This document shows positions 1-9,703 of a DNA stretch of 64,000 nt, piece by piece. Made by a program: the position numbers and the translations under genes. This DNA comes from Haliangium sp050303215 (GTDB lineage: Bacteria > Myxococcota_A > Polyangia > Haliangiales > Haliangiaceae), in the NCBI RefSeq assembly GCF_050303215.1, contig NZ_JBNLBH010000077.1:12746-76745 (forward strand), written 5' to 3'. The stretch's first letter is position 1, and each line of letters starts with the position of its first letter. The notes under the pieces were generated by a model, which ran no database searches, was not told the origin of the DNA, and worked only from the letters and a program-made list of their open reading frames with translations.

Positions 1-673
1 CCGCGTCAGGCATGGGGGCGACCGGAGGACAATTATCGTTCTCGGCCCCCGGGGTATCGCCACCGGCGGAGGTGTTGTAGTCGCCGATCTCGAAGCTGCC
101 CGCGGCGTCGCCGTCAGGGCAACGATACACATGTGCGGGCGTGAACTGACCATCCGGCCCCACGTTCGGGGGGCCGTAGTGGAACTCAGTGCTGCTGGGC
201 GGATTGTCCTCCTCGAGCAGCGCGATGCGGTCGACGACCTGCGTCCACGGCTCGACGTCGAGCACACCATCGTCGTCGGTGTCGAGATCGTCGTTCAGAG
301 CCCCCGTGAAGCCAGTGACCAAGAAGTAGGTCGTGTTGTCGTCGTCCTCCAGATCCATGTCGACGGTGAGATCGGCGGTGCCCAAGGTGAAGCTCGACTT
401 GGCGATCACGAAGTATCCGCTCGAGCCGATGGTCTCGCCGCTGAGCTCGATGAGTTGCTCGATCACGCCACTCGTGCTGTTGGCTCCCTCACGGTCGTCG
501 CCGAGCACGAGGATGGTGTAGTCATCGAGGTTGGTATCCGCCGGGCCGGCGATCTCGATGTACTCATCGGGTTCCGGGAAGTCTTCATCAGCGCGGATCT
601 CGTTGATCACCTGCGCTGACGCCGGCGACGTCCACGCTACGATGCATGAGGCCAATAGGATGTAGTTTCTCAT
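1..673 (-). CDS. Secreted lamin-tail-domain-like protein, 3' end cut off by window
   Basis: The frame is open from the ATG at 673 to the window edge, so only the N-terminal 224 or so residues are seen. A Shine-Dalgarno TAGGAGA lies about 11 bases before the ATG. The protein begins with a classic signal peptide ending ASA-Q at about residue 21. It then shows the pattern VINEIRAD...EYIEIAG...LDDYTILVLG...GYFVIA, which is the lamin-tail (LTD) fold motif found in many secreted myxobacterial proteins. The visible end 'TPGAENDNCPP' is the usual close of one LTD unit. LTD domains are thought to be extracellular adhesion or targeting modules; no enzyme domain is visible in the part present. A C-terminal catalytic or anchoring domain may lie outside the window. 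Confidence 0.82.
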   Translation of the reverse strand, partial: MRNYILLASCIVAWTSPASAQVINEIRADEDFPEPDEYIEIAGPADTNLDDYTILVLGDDREGANSTSGVIEQLIELSGETIGSSGYFVIAKSSFTLGTADLTVDMDLEDDDNTTYFLVTGFTGALNDDLDTDDDGVLDVEPWTQVVDRIALLEEDNPPSSTEFHYGPPNVGPDGQFTPAHVYRCPDGDAAGSFEIGDYNTSAGGDTPGAENDNCPPVAPMPDA

Positions 674-1733
674 AGTATATCTATCTCCTAAGTGCGTCCC
701 TGCGAGACTATACCGGCAGCCGGCGAGTGCCGATGCCGGCTTCGCAGCTCACCATGATCGCTGGCACGGATGACCGCACCGCCCTCAACGGCAACAAGTT
801 CAGAAAAATTCCTATTCGTCTAACCCGCGCATCCGACCTCGCGAAGCTTGCCGAGCCTCTGACGCGCAGGTGCGCATACTGGCTCGTTCCATCCGAGGTG
901 TCGCATTCCGCCGCCCCACTCAGCCAGTTCTATACAGAAGCCGTCCAAGTAGTCGATGGCATCGCCCTCTCTGCTCCCTGGCGTGCGGTCCCATGTGTGC
1001 GGTCACAACTCAACCTCCGAGCCTACGCCCTGATACTATGACAACCTCAGTTCGAGCTGCAATCGGAATTATTCGCAAAACATGAAAAAATCTACCATAA
1101 ATACTGTCTCTTTTGGAGACCCCCCCTCTTCCCATGGCGCTCTCAGCCTCACGCCCCGCTCCCCGCCCGTCGTTGCCGGAGCCGCCACAACCACACGGGG
1201 CTCGGACCCCAGCACTCTCGTCGTATTCCGGGTACATCTCTATAGATCCACTCACTCTATTGCTCACCCACCACAGCCACGCGCACGGACTTCGGCGTCC
1301 GCCCAGAACGTGACACATCTCCCAATCAACGTGGTACCACACCCCTTCGTAGGACGCCATTACACACCATTACACGCCGCCTCAGCCGCGGAAGGCGGTC
1401 CGGCTCGACTCGGCCAAACTCGGCAGAGCCAACGGATATGAGGCGCCATCGCGCATTTCTTCCTCGAATTCACCATGGCTGGCGAAAGTCCAACAGGCGC
1501 CGAGGACGGCCAGGCGTGGCTGTCAATGCGGCCAGCGTCTCAAAATGGAACACCTGCTCTGAACAGCATGCTGCGATCGCCGCTCTCGGCGCCAGCACTA
1601 CGACACCTATGTCAGATATCGGCTCGAGCGGCTGCGGTGGCCGCGCTGCGCCAATGCGCCCCCTGCGTCAGCAGCCTATCAGAATATCACTGATGCGGAT
1701 GGCGCTTCAGCCAAACCATTATACGCTCTCGCC
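674..1733. other. Gene-free region of about 1 kb
   Basis: No convincing gene is seen on either strand. The short open frames here lack ribosome sites, have no family-like composition and overlap one another. Base composition looks less GC-rich than the flanking genes. Small structures are present: a 5-bp hairpin GTCTC/GAGAC at 1106-1120 and a 10-bp tandem repeat CCATTACAC(A/G) at 1357-1376. It includes the upstream regions of the LTD gene (minus strand) and of the Nudix gene (plus strand). Confidence 0.5.
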
Positions 1734-2198
1734 ATGTCACGCAACGCCATCCCCACCTGGTGCTTCGTCGTGGTCATCGTTCGCCGCGGTGACCGCTTCC
1801 TGTTGGTCCACGAGCGCAAGCACGGCCAGCGCTGGTACTTTCCCGCCGGCCGGGTCGAGCCCGGAGAGACCCTGGCCCGGGCCGCCCTACGCGAGACGCT
1901 CGAGGAGACCGCCGTGCCGGTCGAGCTCGACGGTATCTTGCGCATCGAGCACACGCCCATGGTCGAGAGCGCCCGCATGCGCGTGCTCTATACCGCCCAC
2001 GCCGCGGACGACACCCCTCCCAAGAGCGTGCCCGACGAGGAGTCCCTGGCGGCCGGATGGTTCACGCTCGACCAGCTCACCGAGCTGCCCCTGCGCGGCG
2101 ACGACGTACGCCACGTGCTCACCGATGTCGCCCGCGGCGCGCCGATTTACCCGCTCTCGCTCATCGCGCCCGAGGGCTCGCCGCTGCTCGCGAAGTAG
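1734..2198 (+). CDS. Nudix hydrolase
   Basis: A 154-residue protein carrying a Nudix box at residues 39-58: G39-x5-E45-x7-R53-E54-x2-E57-E58. The Gly that usually follows the EE pair is replaced by Thr (EETAV). Nudix enzymes hydrolyse nucleoside diphosphates linked to another moiety, using Mg2+ held by the REUXEE glutamates. Substrate cannot be told from the sequence. The N-terminal strand (CFVVVIVRRGDRFLLV) and length are normal for a single-domain cytosolic Nudix protein. The ATG has no clear Shine-Dalgarno. The gene stands alone, with a 132-bp gap to the next gene. Confidence 0.88.
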   Translation: MSRNAIPTWCFVVVIVRRGDRFLLVHERKHGQRWYFPAGRVEPGETLARAALRETLEETAVPVELDGILRIEHTPMVESARMRVLYTAHAADDTPPKSVPDEESLAAGWFTLDQLTELPLRGDDVRHVLTDVARGAPIYPLSLIAPEGSPLLAK

Positions 2199-2281
2199 CA
2201 GGCTGCTGACAACCCTTCGCGCCCCGCGTCGCCCACATCGAGCTCGACCAAGGGACACTTTGCGGCGCCCACGGTGTTCCA

Positions 2282-2320
2282 CAGTGTGTACCACCGACCA
2301 CGACCCTGGTCGTAACACTG
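2282..2320 (+). promoter_or_regulatory. Nested inverted repeat just before the serine hydrolase gene
   Basis: Outer arms CAGTGT (2282-2287) and ACACTG (2315-2320) enclose inner arms CGACCA (2295-2300) and TGGTCG (2307-2312). The structure ends where the Shine-Dalgarno GAGGA (2320-2324) begins, so it could be a repressor site or an RNA hairpin controlling access to the ribosome site. Function is inferred only from position. Confidence 0.3.
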
Positions 2321-2330
2321 AGGAATGCCT

Positions 2331-3992
2331 ATGCGTGCTATCCACTGCTCCTGCCTTCTGTTGGGCCTCACTCTCATCGGATGTGACGACGAGGCATCCC
2401 CGCTCCCGACGCGCGACCCTAAGTTCGACCTGGTCGTCGACGTATTGCTCGACGAGCTGGCCCAGAACTCATCCAGCGGGTTGTCGATCGCGGTGATGGA
2501 GGCGGGTGAGATCACGTGGGCCGAAGGGTTCGGCTCCGCCAGCGCGGTCGCCGACATCACCGTCGAGCCCGACACGACCTTCCAGATCGGAAGCACCACC
2601 AAGCAGCTCACCGCGATGTCGGTGCTGCGACAGGTCGATCAGGGCCTGTACTCCCTGGATGACACCGTCGCCGAGGTGCTGCCCGAGTTCAGATTGGCGT
2701 CGGACACGAACTGGGCCAAGCACGCCACGGTGCGCGACCTGCTCTCGCATCAGTCCGGCCTACCGGACGTCATCACCCTATCGGGCGACAGCGCTGACGC
2801 GGGCCTAGCCTCCTACTACTACGATGAGTTCGCAGCCGAACAGTGGCTGATGAACCCACCCGGGCTGTTCTGGAACTATGCCAACCCAAACTTCGATCTG
2901 GCCGGCCTGATCGTAGAGGAGCACGATCAGCAGGGGCGCAGCTATCCCGACATCATCGCCGAAGACCTTTTGGCCCCGCTGGGCATGGACCGCACCTACC
3001 CGCGAGTAGCCGACGCCCACGCGGCGGGCGGGTACTCCAGCTCGTTCGGCCTTCTCTCCGACACTGTCGACCTCGGCACCTTCCCCGATTGGAGCTTCGA
3101 ATCGCCCCAAGCGCTCACCATCGAGGACCTCAATGACCCCGCCTCTCAGCGGCCGTCCGGCGGCGCGACCTTCTCCACCCCGTTGGACATGTGCCGGTGG
3201 GGATACTTCTTGATTCACGGCGACGCCGAGATCGCCAGCGACGGGGCTCGCCTGGAACTCAATACTGCCCAGGTGCCCAGCCTGTGGAACGACGCGATGC
3301 ACTACGGGCTCGGCCAGGAGGTATGGAGTCAATTCTCGCTGTCCGTCGATCCGTTCGGCCTCGGCAGCACCGAGTACTATCCGATCCGGGTGTGGGAGCA
3401 CGGGGGCAACACCTTGTCGTACACCTCGTCGCTCGTGATTCTGCCCGACCACGACGTCGTGATCTCCATCCTCTCCAACGGATACGGAGACGCGCACACC
3501 GCCACTCAGGACGCAGTGCTGCGCGCCGTGCTCGATCCGCTTCCGGCTCCGTCAGACTACACCGGCCCCACCTTCGACCCAGAGCGCGTGCCGGAGCTCG
3601 CCGGGCGCTACGTCGACCCCAACGTCATGGGTGAGATCCTGATCACCGAGGGCGGTGAGTACGGGCTACAAATCTCTATTCCCGAACTCGAAGAGCGCGG
3701 CTACGCCGTCACGCCCGACCTGGTCCCGCTGTCCACGCACGTGTGGTTGGTCAACATCATCGGGTTCGACCTCGATCTCACCTTTGTGACCAACGACGCC
3801 GGCGAGCTGACCCCCTGGCTCCGGACCCGCCAGTTCGTGGGCAAGCGCGAGGAGACCATCGCTACCTCCTCGGTGCGCACCCGGGTGCGCGGAAACCCGA
3901 CCCGCATCGACGCGCTGCTCGAGGCCCTGCGCCGAGGTGACACCCGCCGGGCTGGCGACGTTCGAGTGCGTATGTTGCCCCCGCGCCTGTAG
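2331..3992 (+). CDS. Beta-lactamase-family serine hydrolase, predicted lipoprotein
   Basis: A class C beta-lactamase/DD-peptidase-fold hydrolase. The active-site motifs are present in order: S88-T-T-K91, Y183-A-N185 and H357-G-G. The N-terminus MRAIHCSCLLLGLTLIGC is a short lipoprotein signal with lipobox LIGC. The upstream in-frame ATG at 2325 touches the Shine-Dalgarno GAGGA, whereas the ATG at 2331 sits 6 bases after it, so 2331 is chosen. At 553 residues it is longer than a plain beta-lactamase. The extra C-terminal part (about residue 410 onward) is a beta-rich accessory domain, as in many esterase/peptidase members. Likely a periplasmic or outer-membrane peptidase or esterase; true beta-lactam resistance is not implied. 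Confidence 0.87.
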   Translation: MRAIHCSCLLLGLTLIGCDDEASPLPTRDPKFDLVVDVLLDELAQNSSSGLSIAVMEAGEITWAEGFGSASAVADITVEPDTTFQIGSTTKQLTAMSVLRQVDQGLYSLDDTVAEVLPEFRLASDTNWAKHATVRDLLSHQSGLPDVITLSGDSADAGLASYYYDEFAAEQWLMNPPGLFWNYANPNFDLAGLIVEEHDQQGRSYPDIIAEDLLAPLGMDRTYPRVADAHAAGGYSSSFGLLSDTVDLGTFPDWSFESPQALTIEDLNDPASQRPSGGATFSTPLDMCRWGYFLIHGDAEIASDGARLELNTAQVPSLWNDAMHYGLGQEVWSQFSLSVDPFGLGSTEYYPIRVWEHGGNTLSYTSSLVILPDHDVVISILSNGYGDAHTATQDAVLRAVLDPLPAPSDYTGPTFDPERVPELAGRYVDPNVMGEILITEGGEYGLQISIPELEERGYAVTPDLVPLSTHVWLVNIIGFDLDLTFVTNDAGELTPWLRTRQFVGKREETIATSSVRTRVRGNPTRIDALLEALRRGDTRRAGDVRVRMLPPRL

Positions 3993-4040
3993 TGACCTCG
4001 CCCGAACCAGGTCGGCGCAGCGAGTCCAGGGCGACAACGA

Positions 4041-5885
4041 CTACTCTCGCCGCGCGGCCCCAGGTGAGAGCGCCGGACGAAACAGCTCGACGAAGCTGCG
4101 ATCGACGCCGTCGTCCCGGCAGCGGAGCAGCCGCTCGCCGTCGTCACCGCGCACGGTAACCGGCTCGCCCGCGCGCGTGCGAGCCAACAACGCCTGCAAG
4201 GCAGCGGCGGACTCCGCGCTCACGGAGTGGCCCTCAATGTGGGTCACGCGCGCGCCATCTCGGGCCAGCGTGCACGCCTCGCTGGCCTCGATCTCGACGG
4301 CGCCGCCGCGATGTCGAACTGGGGCGTCGGACGCGCAGTCGCACCGCACCAAGTGCTTGCCGAGCAGGCGCTCGAAGTCCCATCGGCCCAGCGTGGCCTG
4401 ACCCGGCTCGACCGCGGTCACCGGGATACCGGCTTCGTGTAGCTGGCGAGCGAAGAACCCGCTGGCCCCCGTGGCCACCCCGACCCGCAGCACTCGCACG
4501 ATGGGGCCGGTGGCCAACGGGTGGCCGCTCACGCGCTCGAGTTGCTCGAGGAAGTCATACGTGCTGTAGCGCGCTGTCTCGCGCCTCGCAGCGGCGGCGA
4601 ACACGGCGGCGAACACGTCACCGATGTCCGCGTCCGCGTGCCGGGCGGCGCCATCGGCCCAGGCCATCAGCGTCATGCCGCATGGATAGAAGCTGCCGAA
4701 GCGCAGCGGCGGCTCGAGCAGCGGCCGGCCGCTGATCTGGGCAAGGCACGCGTTCGCGGCCTCCACCACCGCTCGTTGAAACCCCTGCTCGTCGACGGCG
4801 CCGAGCGCCAACAGCGCCCGACGCGCAAAGTACTCCGCGGAGCCTTCGGACAGCCACTCCTCGTGCGGACCGAGATCGATGAAGAACCGCTGGCCATTCC
4901 AGAGGTGAAAGACCTCGTGGGCGAGGGTGGTCTGCCACTGCTGCCGTCCTTCGGGGCTGGGTTCACGGAACCCCTGACCCTCTATGGAGAGCTCGACCAG
5001 GCCGTGCAGCACCCCGCCCCCGGAGCTCCGACCAGGCCGCTCGAAGCCGCCAAACGACAGCAACAGCAACGGTTTTCTGGACAGCTCGACGTCGACCTCC
5101 GCGGTGTAGTAACGGAACAGTGCGGGCAAGGTGCTCGCGGTCTCCTCGCGAATCCACGCCGGCATGCCCGGATCGATGATGGCCACGAGGTGCTCGCTCT
5201 CCAGGGGCTCGATGTTGCCAAAGTAAACATAGGTGCCCTGTTCCGACAGCTCGGTCGACGGGGACCACGACAGCTCGCCCACGCCGGCCTGGTCGAGCAG
5301 CCGAACCCAGCGCGCGGGCGCGGTCGCGAGCCGCCACATCGATCGCCCTCCATCATCCGGCGTCGTCTCGGCGCTGGCGCACACCGCGCCGCTTGGGCAC
5401 GCGAGCGGCCGGGCGTCGAGATGCCCTGTGAACAGCAGCCTGCTCCCGTCCGAGAACGCCTTGTTGAGCTCATAGTCCTTGGGTAGGCCTTCCAGCATCG
5501 AGTCGAACTCGATCTCGAAGCGCGCGCTGGCGGTCCCGGTCGTGACATAGAGCTCCTCGTAACCATCGCGCTCGCGCCAGGCCGCCTGGGCAGGCGTCGT
5601 GACCCGCCAGTGCGCTGAACGGAAGCGGTTGCGATTGCGCATGAAGCGCAGACCCGAGGCCGGGGCGTCGAGCCGATACTCGACCCGCCAGCGATCCGCG
5701 TCGGGCCGTTCTTCTACGATGACCTCCATCGAGGGCACCTCGGGGCTGGCGGCGCGCTGCGGCGCGACGGTGCTCGGCCCCGGACGCTCACCGGGGCATG
5801 CCGCAGACAGCATCCCCAGGACGAGAACCAAATTTCGGTGCCGGCCGGTCGGAATGGGGGGCCAACGAGGTCGATCATAGGTCAT
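4041..5885 (-). CDS. M61-like (gluzincin) metallopeptidase, predicted lipoprotein
   Basis: A 614-residue protein with zinc motif H323-E324-V-F-H327 followed by L-W-N, the HExxH-x-WN signature of the M61 glycyl-aminopeptidase group. The likely third ligand is E347 in 'LSEG', and 'AEYFARRALL' follows as in gluzincins. Upstream is a beta-sandwich-like region (residues about 40-290), as in M1/M61 N-domains. The frame is open to 6077, but the ATG at 5885 has a good GAGGGAG ribosome site and starts a lipoprotein-like signal reaching a Cys near residue 30 (LSAAC), so it is preferred. Likely an envelope-anchored aminopeptidase. It is convergent with the serine hydrolase (48-bp gap). Confidence 0.82.
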   Translation of the reverse strand: MTYDRPRWPPIPTGRHRNLVLVLGMLSAACPGERPGPSTVAPQRAASPEVPSMEVIVEERPDADRWRVEYRLDAPASGLRFMRNRNRFRSAHWRVTTPAQAAWRERDGYEELYVTTGTASARFEIEFDSMLEGLPKDYELNKAFSDGSRLLFTGHLDARPLACPSGAVCASAETTPDDGGRSMWRLATAPARWVRLLDQAGVGELSWSPSTELSEQGTYVYFGNIEPLESEHLVAIIDPGMPAWIREETASTLPALFRYYTAEVDVELSRKPLLLLSFGGFERPGRSSGGGVLHGLVELSIEGQGFREPSPEGRQQWQTTLAHEVFHLWNGQRFFIDLGPHEEWLSEGSAEYFARRALLALGAVDEQGFQRAVVEAANACLAQISGRPLLEPPLRFGSFYPCGMTLMAWADGAARHADADIGDVFAAVFAAAARRETARYSTYDFLEQLERVSGHPLATGPIVRVLRVGVATGASGFFARQLHEAGIPVTAVEPGQATLGRWDFERLLGKHLVRCDCASDAPVRHRGGAVEIEASEACTLARDGARVTHIEGHSVSAESAAALQALLARTRAGEPVTVRGDDGERLLRCRDDGVDRSFVELFRPALSPGAARRE

Positions 5886-6255
5886 GCAAGCGACTCCCTC
5901 AGCCGAAGGCCGTGGACAGCGCACACGACCGGACGCGGGCCGGGGCGGCAGGATGCCGCGCCGAGGGCTCCTATTCAAGGGCGGCGAGCGTGTCTCGAAC
6001 AGGTGACTGTCACAGCGTGCGCGGCGCGATGATCGGGCCATCGATGTACCGCCGGTAGGCTCGAAACCTTCGCCCACGATGTTCTACCAAATCCGCTGCT
6101 GCCACAGGGCTGCGAGCACTGTCGACGCCGTCGAGCGCTCCGTCGAGCTCGGCCGTCCCCATGCCGGCGACGAAGACGCTCGACGATGACGGTGTTCGAC
6201 CATACGTCGAGCACGCTCCTTGCATGCCCGGGCCAGTTGGTCTATGAGGGGGGCC
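5886..6255. other. Divergent intergenic region, peptidase / amylase
   Basis: This 370-bp gap separates divergent starts and must hold both promoters. No convincing small gene is seen. One perfect inverted repeat, GTGAC-T-GTCAC, lies at 6003-6013. No clear -35/-10 pair was recognised. Confidence 0.4.
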
Positions 6256-8820
6256 ATGTCGAATGAGTCCAAATCAATAGATGTTATGCACCGCCCTTGG
6301 ATACCGGGGGTGGGCGTTGGCCTGCTCGCGCTGACGCTGGCCCTGGCCACGCCCGCGTGCGGCGACGACGGCGGCGACGCGGGCGGGCCGGACGCGACGC
6401 CGAACTCGCCCGACGCCGGGACGGACGCCAGTCCGGATACGCCCATGTGCATCGACAACCCGCTGGAGGGGACCTCGCTGTACCTACGCGGCAGCTTCAA
6501 CAGTTGGGTCGCCGACGAGGAGGCGCGGCTGGAGTACGACTGCGATCACTTCACGGTCGTCGCCGAGATCATCGGCTCCTTCGAGTTCAAGATCGCCGAC
6601 GCCGACTGGAGCGCGGCCACGACCTTCGGCGGCGGCGCCGCCGGGACCGCGGTGGATCTCGGCGCCCCGCTCGTGGTCTCCAACTCCGAGGGCGGCCCCA
6701 ACCTGGGCATGATCGGCAGCGGCCTGATGACCTTCACCCTCGACGTGTCCTCATCGGTCGACACCCCGACGCTCACGGTGACCGAAGGCAGCGCAGACGG
6801 CCGCGACATCCGCGAGAACGAGGTCGCCCAGAGCCTGCGCTTCGACTCTCGCGACGCGGCTCACAAGTCGCCGTTCGGCGCGGTCACGCCGGGCACCGAG
6901 GTGACCTTCACCCTCGGGGTCGCGGCCGGTAGCCTGACCGGGGCGACCTTGGTGATCGAGAAGGAGCGGCTGTACGAGAACCAGCTCGAGCTCGAATACA
7001 CCCCCGTGACCACGGTGGCCATGACCGCGGCCGGCCAGAGCACCGACGGCAGCAGCGACCTGTGGCGCGCGACCCACACCTTCGACGAGATCGGCGTCTA
7101 TGGCTACTACTTCGAGGTCTCCATCGACGGTGACACGGTCATCTTCGCCAACAACAACCAGACCATTCCGTACACCCGTGCGATCGGCGCCGGCGGCCGG
7201 GGCAGCCCGTACTACAAGCCGCAAAACCCGGCGGTGATGCGCCGCTTCCGCCAGACCGTGTACGACGCCGCCTTCACCACCCCGGAGTGGGCCCAGGACG
7301 CCATCTACTACTACATCTTCCCCGATCGCTTCCGCAACGGAGACGCGACCAACGACCCCAACCCGGGCGTGGACACCTACGTCGGCGACCTGCCGGTCGA
7401 GTTCCATGACAACTGGGTCGACCTCGGCCCGTTCACACCGGGCACCGACCGCGACGGCCACGACGGCGACGACGAGCACTACAACAACGACTTCTACGGC
7501 GGTGACCTCCAGGGCATCATCGACGAGTTGGACTACATTGCCGACCTCGGCGCCAATACGCTGTACATCAACCCCATCTTCGAGTCGCCGAGCAACCACA
7601 AGTACGACACCAGCGACTACCTGTCGATCGACGATAACTTCGGCGACAACGCGCTCTTCGGCACCCTGGTCAGCGAAGCCCAGGCCCGCGGTATCCGCAT
7701 CCTACTCGACACCTCGCTCAATCACTGCTCGCCCGACTCGCCGTACATGGACCGCTATGGCAAGTACCCCGATCAGGGGGCGTTCGAGGGTGAGGTCATC
7801 CAGACCGGATCGCCGTTCTACGACTGGTTCGAGTTCAACCCCGAGGCCACCAACCCCGACGAGAAGTACTACGGCTGGCTCGGCATCAGCACCCTGGCCA
7901 ACCTCAACGAGTCGGCCTCGTACAAGGCCTTTGCCTACGGTGACCCGGACTCGGTTACGCGCACCTGGCTGAACCGGGGCGCGGACGGCTGGCGCATGGA
8001 CGTCACCCCGTGGGTCGAGGACTCGTTCTGGCGTGAGTGGCGCGTCGCGGTCAAAGAGACTGACCCCGAGGCCTTGGCCCTTGCCGAGACCTGGTTCGAC
8101 GCCTCCAAGTACTTCCTGGGCGACATGTTCGACTCGACCATGAACTACATCTTCCGCGACGCGGTGCTCGACTTCGCCAAGGGCGGCAGCGCCGAGAGCG
8201 CGATGAACATCCTCGAGATGACGCGCGAGCACTACCCGCCCCAGGCCTACCGCAACCTGATGAACTTGCTGTCCACCCACGACGCCCCGCGGGCGCTGTA
8301 TCAGTTCGGCTACGACGTGGACGAGGGCTCGTTCGTGGTCATCGCCACCGCCAAGCAGCGGCTGCTCCTGGCCATCCTGTTCCAGATGACTTACCCCGGC
8401 GCGCCGACCGTGTTCTACGGCGACGAGGTCGGCCTCACCGGCGGCCCCGATCCCTTCAACCGCCGCACCTACCCCTGGGCCGACCAGGGCGGCAACCCCG
8501 ATGAGGCCCTGCTCGGCGAAATCCGCGCGCTGGTGCAGATGCGGCGCGACAATGAGATCCTGCGCCGCGGCAGCCTGCGACCGCTGTACAGCGACGACAA
8601 CGTGATCGTGTTCCTGCGCCAACACGCGGGCCAGAGCGCCATCGTGGCCGTCAACAACGCCGAAGACGCCAAGGATGTCACCGTGGACCTCGCCGGCCTC
8701 GGGCTCACCGGCACGCTCACCAACCTGCTGCGCAACGGCGACACGGTCACGATCGCGAACGACGAGGTGAGCCTCAAGGTGCCGGCCCTTTTCGGCAGCG
8801 TGTACATGACGGCGCCGTGA
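6256..8820 (+). CDS. GH13 alpha-amylase / neopullulanase-like lipoprotein
   Basis: An 854-residue starch-acting glycoside hydrolase. The ATG at 6256 is chosen because GAGGGGGG lies just ahead of it. A lipoprotein signal ends at 'ATPAC' and an acidic Pro/Asp linker follows. Next comes an X25-like starch-binding module (SLYLRGSFNSWV...FEFKIADADW, about residues 75-175), then an immunoglobulin-like N-domain. The catalytic barrel carries all four GH13 regions: D485...N-H490, the nucleophile D582 in 'GWRMD', the acid/base E611 in 'LAETW', and H675-D676. A small C-terminal beta domain closes the chain. The domain order resembles cyclomaltodextrinase/neopullulanase proteins. Probably surface-anchored degradation of starch, glycogen or pullulan. 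Confidence 0.93.
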   Translation: MSNESKSIDVMHRPWIPGVGVGLLALTLALATPACGDDGGDAGGPDATPNSPDAGTDASPDTPMCIDNPLEGTSLYLRGSFNSWVADEEARLEYDCDHFTVVAEIIGSFEFKIADADWSAATTFGGGAAGTAVDLGAPLVVSNSEGGPNLGMIGSGLMTFTLDVSSSVDTPTLTVTEGSADGRDIRENEVAQSLRFDSRDAAHKSPFGAVTPGTEVTFTLGVAAGSLTGATLVIEKERLYENQLELEYTPVTTVAMTAAGQSTDGSSDLWRATHTFDEIGVYGYYFEVSIDGDTVIFANNNQTIPYTRAIGAGGRGSPYYKPQNPAVMRRFRQTVYDAAFTTPEWAQDAIYYYIFPDRFRNGDATNDPNPGVDTYVGDLPVEFHDNWVDLGPFTPGTDRDGHDGDDEHYNNDFYGGDLQGIIDELDYIADLGANTLYINPIFESPSNHKYDTSDYLSIDDNFGDNALFGTLVSEAQARGIRILLDTSLNHCSPDSPYMDRYGKYPDQGAFEGEVIQTGSPFYDWFEFNPEATNPDEKYYGWLGISTLANLNESASYKAFAYGDPDSVTRTWLNRGADGWRMDVTPWVEDSFWREWRVAVKETDPEALALAETWFDASKYFLGDMFDSTMNYIFRDAVLDFAKGGSAESAMNILEMTREHYPPQAYRNLMNLLSTHDAPRALYQFGYDVDEGSFVVIATAKQRLLLAILFQMTYPGAPTVFYGDEVGLTGGPDPFNRRTYPWADQGGNPDEALLGEIRALVQMRRDNEILRRGSLRPLYSDDNVIVFLRQHAGQSAIVAVNNAEDAKDVTVDLAGLGLTGTLTNLLRNGDTVTIANDEVSLKVPALFGSVYMTAP

Positions 8821-8961
8821 GCGGCCGACGCAGCGCCGGGAAAAATCGCTGTTCCACGCCCACGTCCTGGGGTACCTTCGCCGCGCTCGGCTCGCGTCGG
8901 CGCGCGCCAGGCGGGCACACAGATCAGTCACTCCACCTCTCATAACGTCAGGAACATCATC

Positions 8962-9342
8962 ATGATCGGATACGTCTCCGTTGGAACCAACGACATCGAA
9001 CGCGCAGCCGCGTTCTTCGACGCTCTCCTCAGTGAGCTCGGCGGCAAGCGCCTCATGGAGTTCGGCCCCGGCTTCATCGTCTGGGGGTCGTCCTTCAACG
9101 CTCCCATGTTGGCCCTCGCCAAGCCGTACGACAAAAAGCCGGCCACCGTCGGCAACGGCACCATGGTGGCCTTGGCCGCGAGCAGCAAGGAGCAGGTCGA
9201 CGCGATCTACAAGAAGGCCATGGAGCTCGGCGCCACCGACGAGGGTGCGCCCGGCCCGCGCGGTGAGCAAGGCAACTTCTACGCCGCCTACTTCCGCGAT
9301 CTCGACGGCAACAAGTTCAACGCCTTCTACATCTCCCAGTAG
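8962..9342 (+). CDS. VOC-family (glyoxalase/bleomycin-resistance fold) protein
   Basis: A 126-residue single-domain protein with the vicinal-oxygen-chelate pattern: an N-terminal strand GYVSVGTNDIERAAAFFDALL and a C-terminal strand ending RDLDGNKFNAFYI. The usual N-terminal metal His is absent (GYVSVG, where many members have H), so a metal-dependent glyoxalase reaction is uncertain. The ribosome site AGGAA is 8 bases before the ATG. A strong hairpin follows 45 bases after the stop, suggesting a single-gene transcript. Likely a small cytosolic binding or lyase protein of unknown substrate. Confidence 0.85.
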   Translation: MIGYVSVGTNDIERAAAFFDALLSELGGKRLMEFGPGFIVWGSSFNAPMLALAKPYDKKPATVGNGTMVALAASSKEQVDAIYKKAMELGATDEGAPGPRGEQGNFYAAYFRDLDGNKFNAFYISQ

Positions 9343-9387
9343 CGGAGGCCAGGCACGAGCGACGGCCAGGCACCTGCCATACCCAGA

Positions 9388-9409
9388 CCCGGCGCCTGAT
9401 GGCGCCGGG
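9388..9409 (+). terminator. Strong GC hairpin, terminator-like
   Basis: A perfect 9-bp stem, CCCGGCGCC (9388-9396) against GGCGCCGGG (9401-9409), with loop TGAT. It lies 45 bases after the VOC stop. There is no T-run, as is common in very GC-rich genomes, so rho-independent termination is likely but unproven. Confidence 0.6.
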
Positions 9410-9703
9410 ATAGCGAGTCCGAGGTCGTCCCCCTAGCCGGCTCCAGCCCGACCACTCCGTGCTCATGGGATTGACGACGCCGGTGTGGATCGGCTCGCTC
9501 CCACCCGTGACCCGGGGCTTGCTGCGATGGATAGTACGGACCCTGCCCATCTCACCGCGAGCCGCACGGTCGCGCAAGGTATCTAGCTCCTGCACCAGGT
9601 GTACAAAGGTGCCGCCAATACTTCGTTCCCAATGCCGCGCTTGCTTGGGTACACTTCCGAGAGGATCCGCGGCCATCCACAGCCCGCAGCCTCGCGGAAC
9701 ACG
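9410..9703. other. Upstream region of the first hybrid kinase
   Basis: Together with the hairpin this makes about 360 bp without a gene. A minus-strand frame here (9317-9676) lacks family features and a good start, and is not accepted. The region should hold the kinase promoter; no consensus was recognised. Confidence 0.4.

Noticed and set aside
727..1441. Several 60-120 codon frames in the gene-free region (727-1041, 1010-1360, 1082-1441)
   Set aside because: Overlapping on both strands, no ribosome sites, no family-like sequence.
2325..2330. ATG at 2325 as the start of the serine hydrolase gene
   Set aside because: It directly abuts the Shine-Dalgarno, leaving no spacing; the ATG at 2331 has 6 bases.
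7702..9270. 522-codon minus-strand frame opposite the amylase and VOC genes
   Set aside because: It spans two well-supported plus-strand genes and shows Val/Arg/Gly-rich composition without motifs.
9317..9676. 119-codon minus-strand frame upstream of the first hybrid kinase
   Set aside because: Overlaps the VOC stop and the terminator hairpin, lacks a ribosome site and a recognisable domain.
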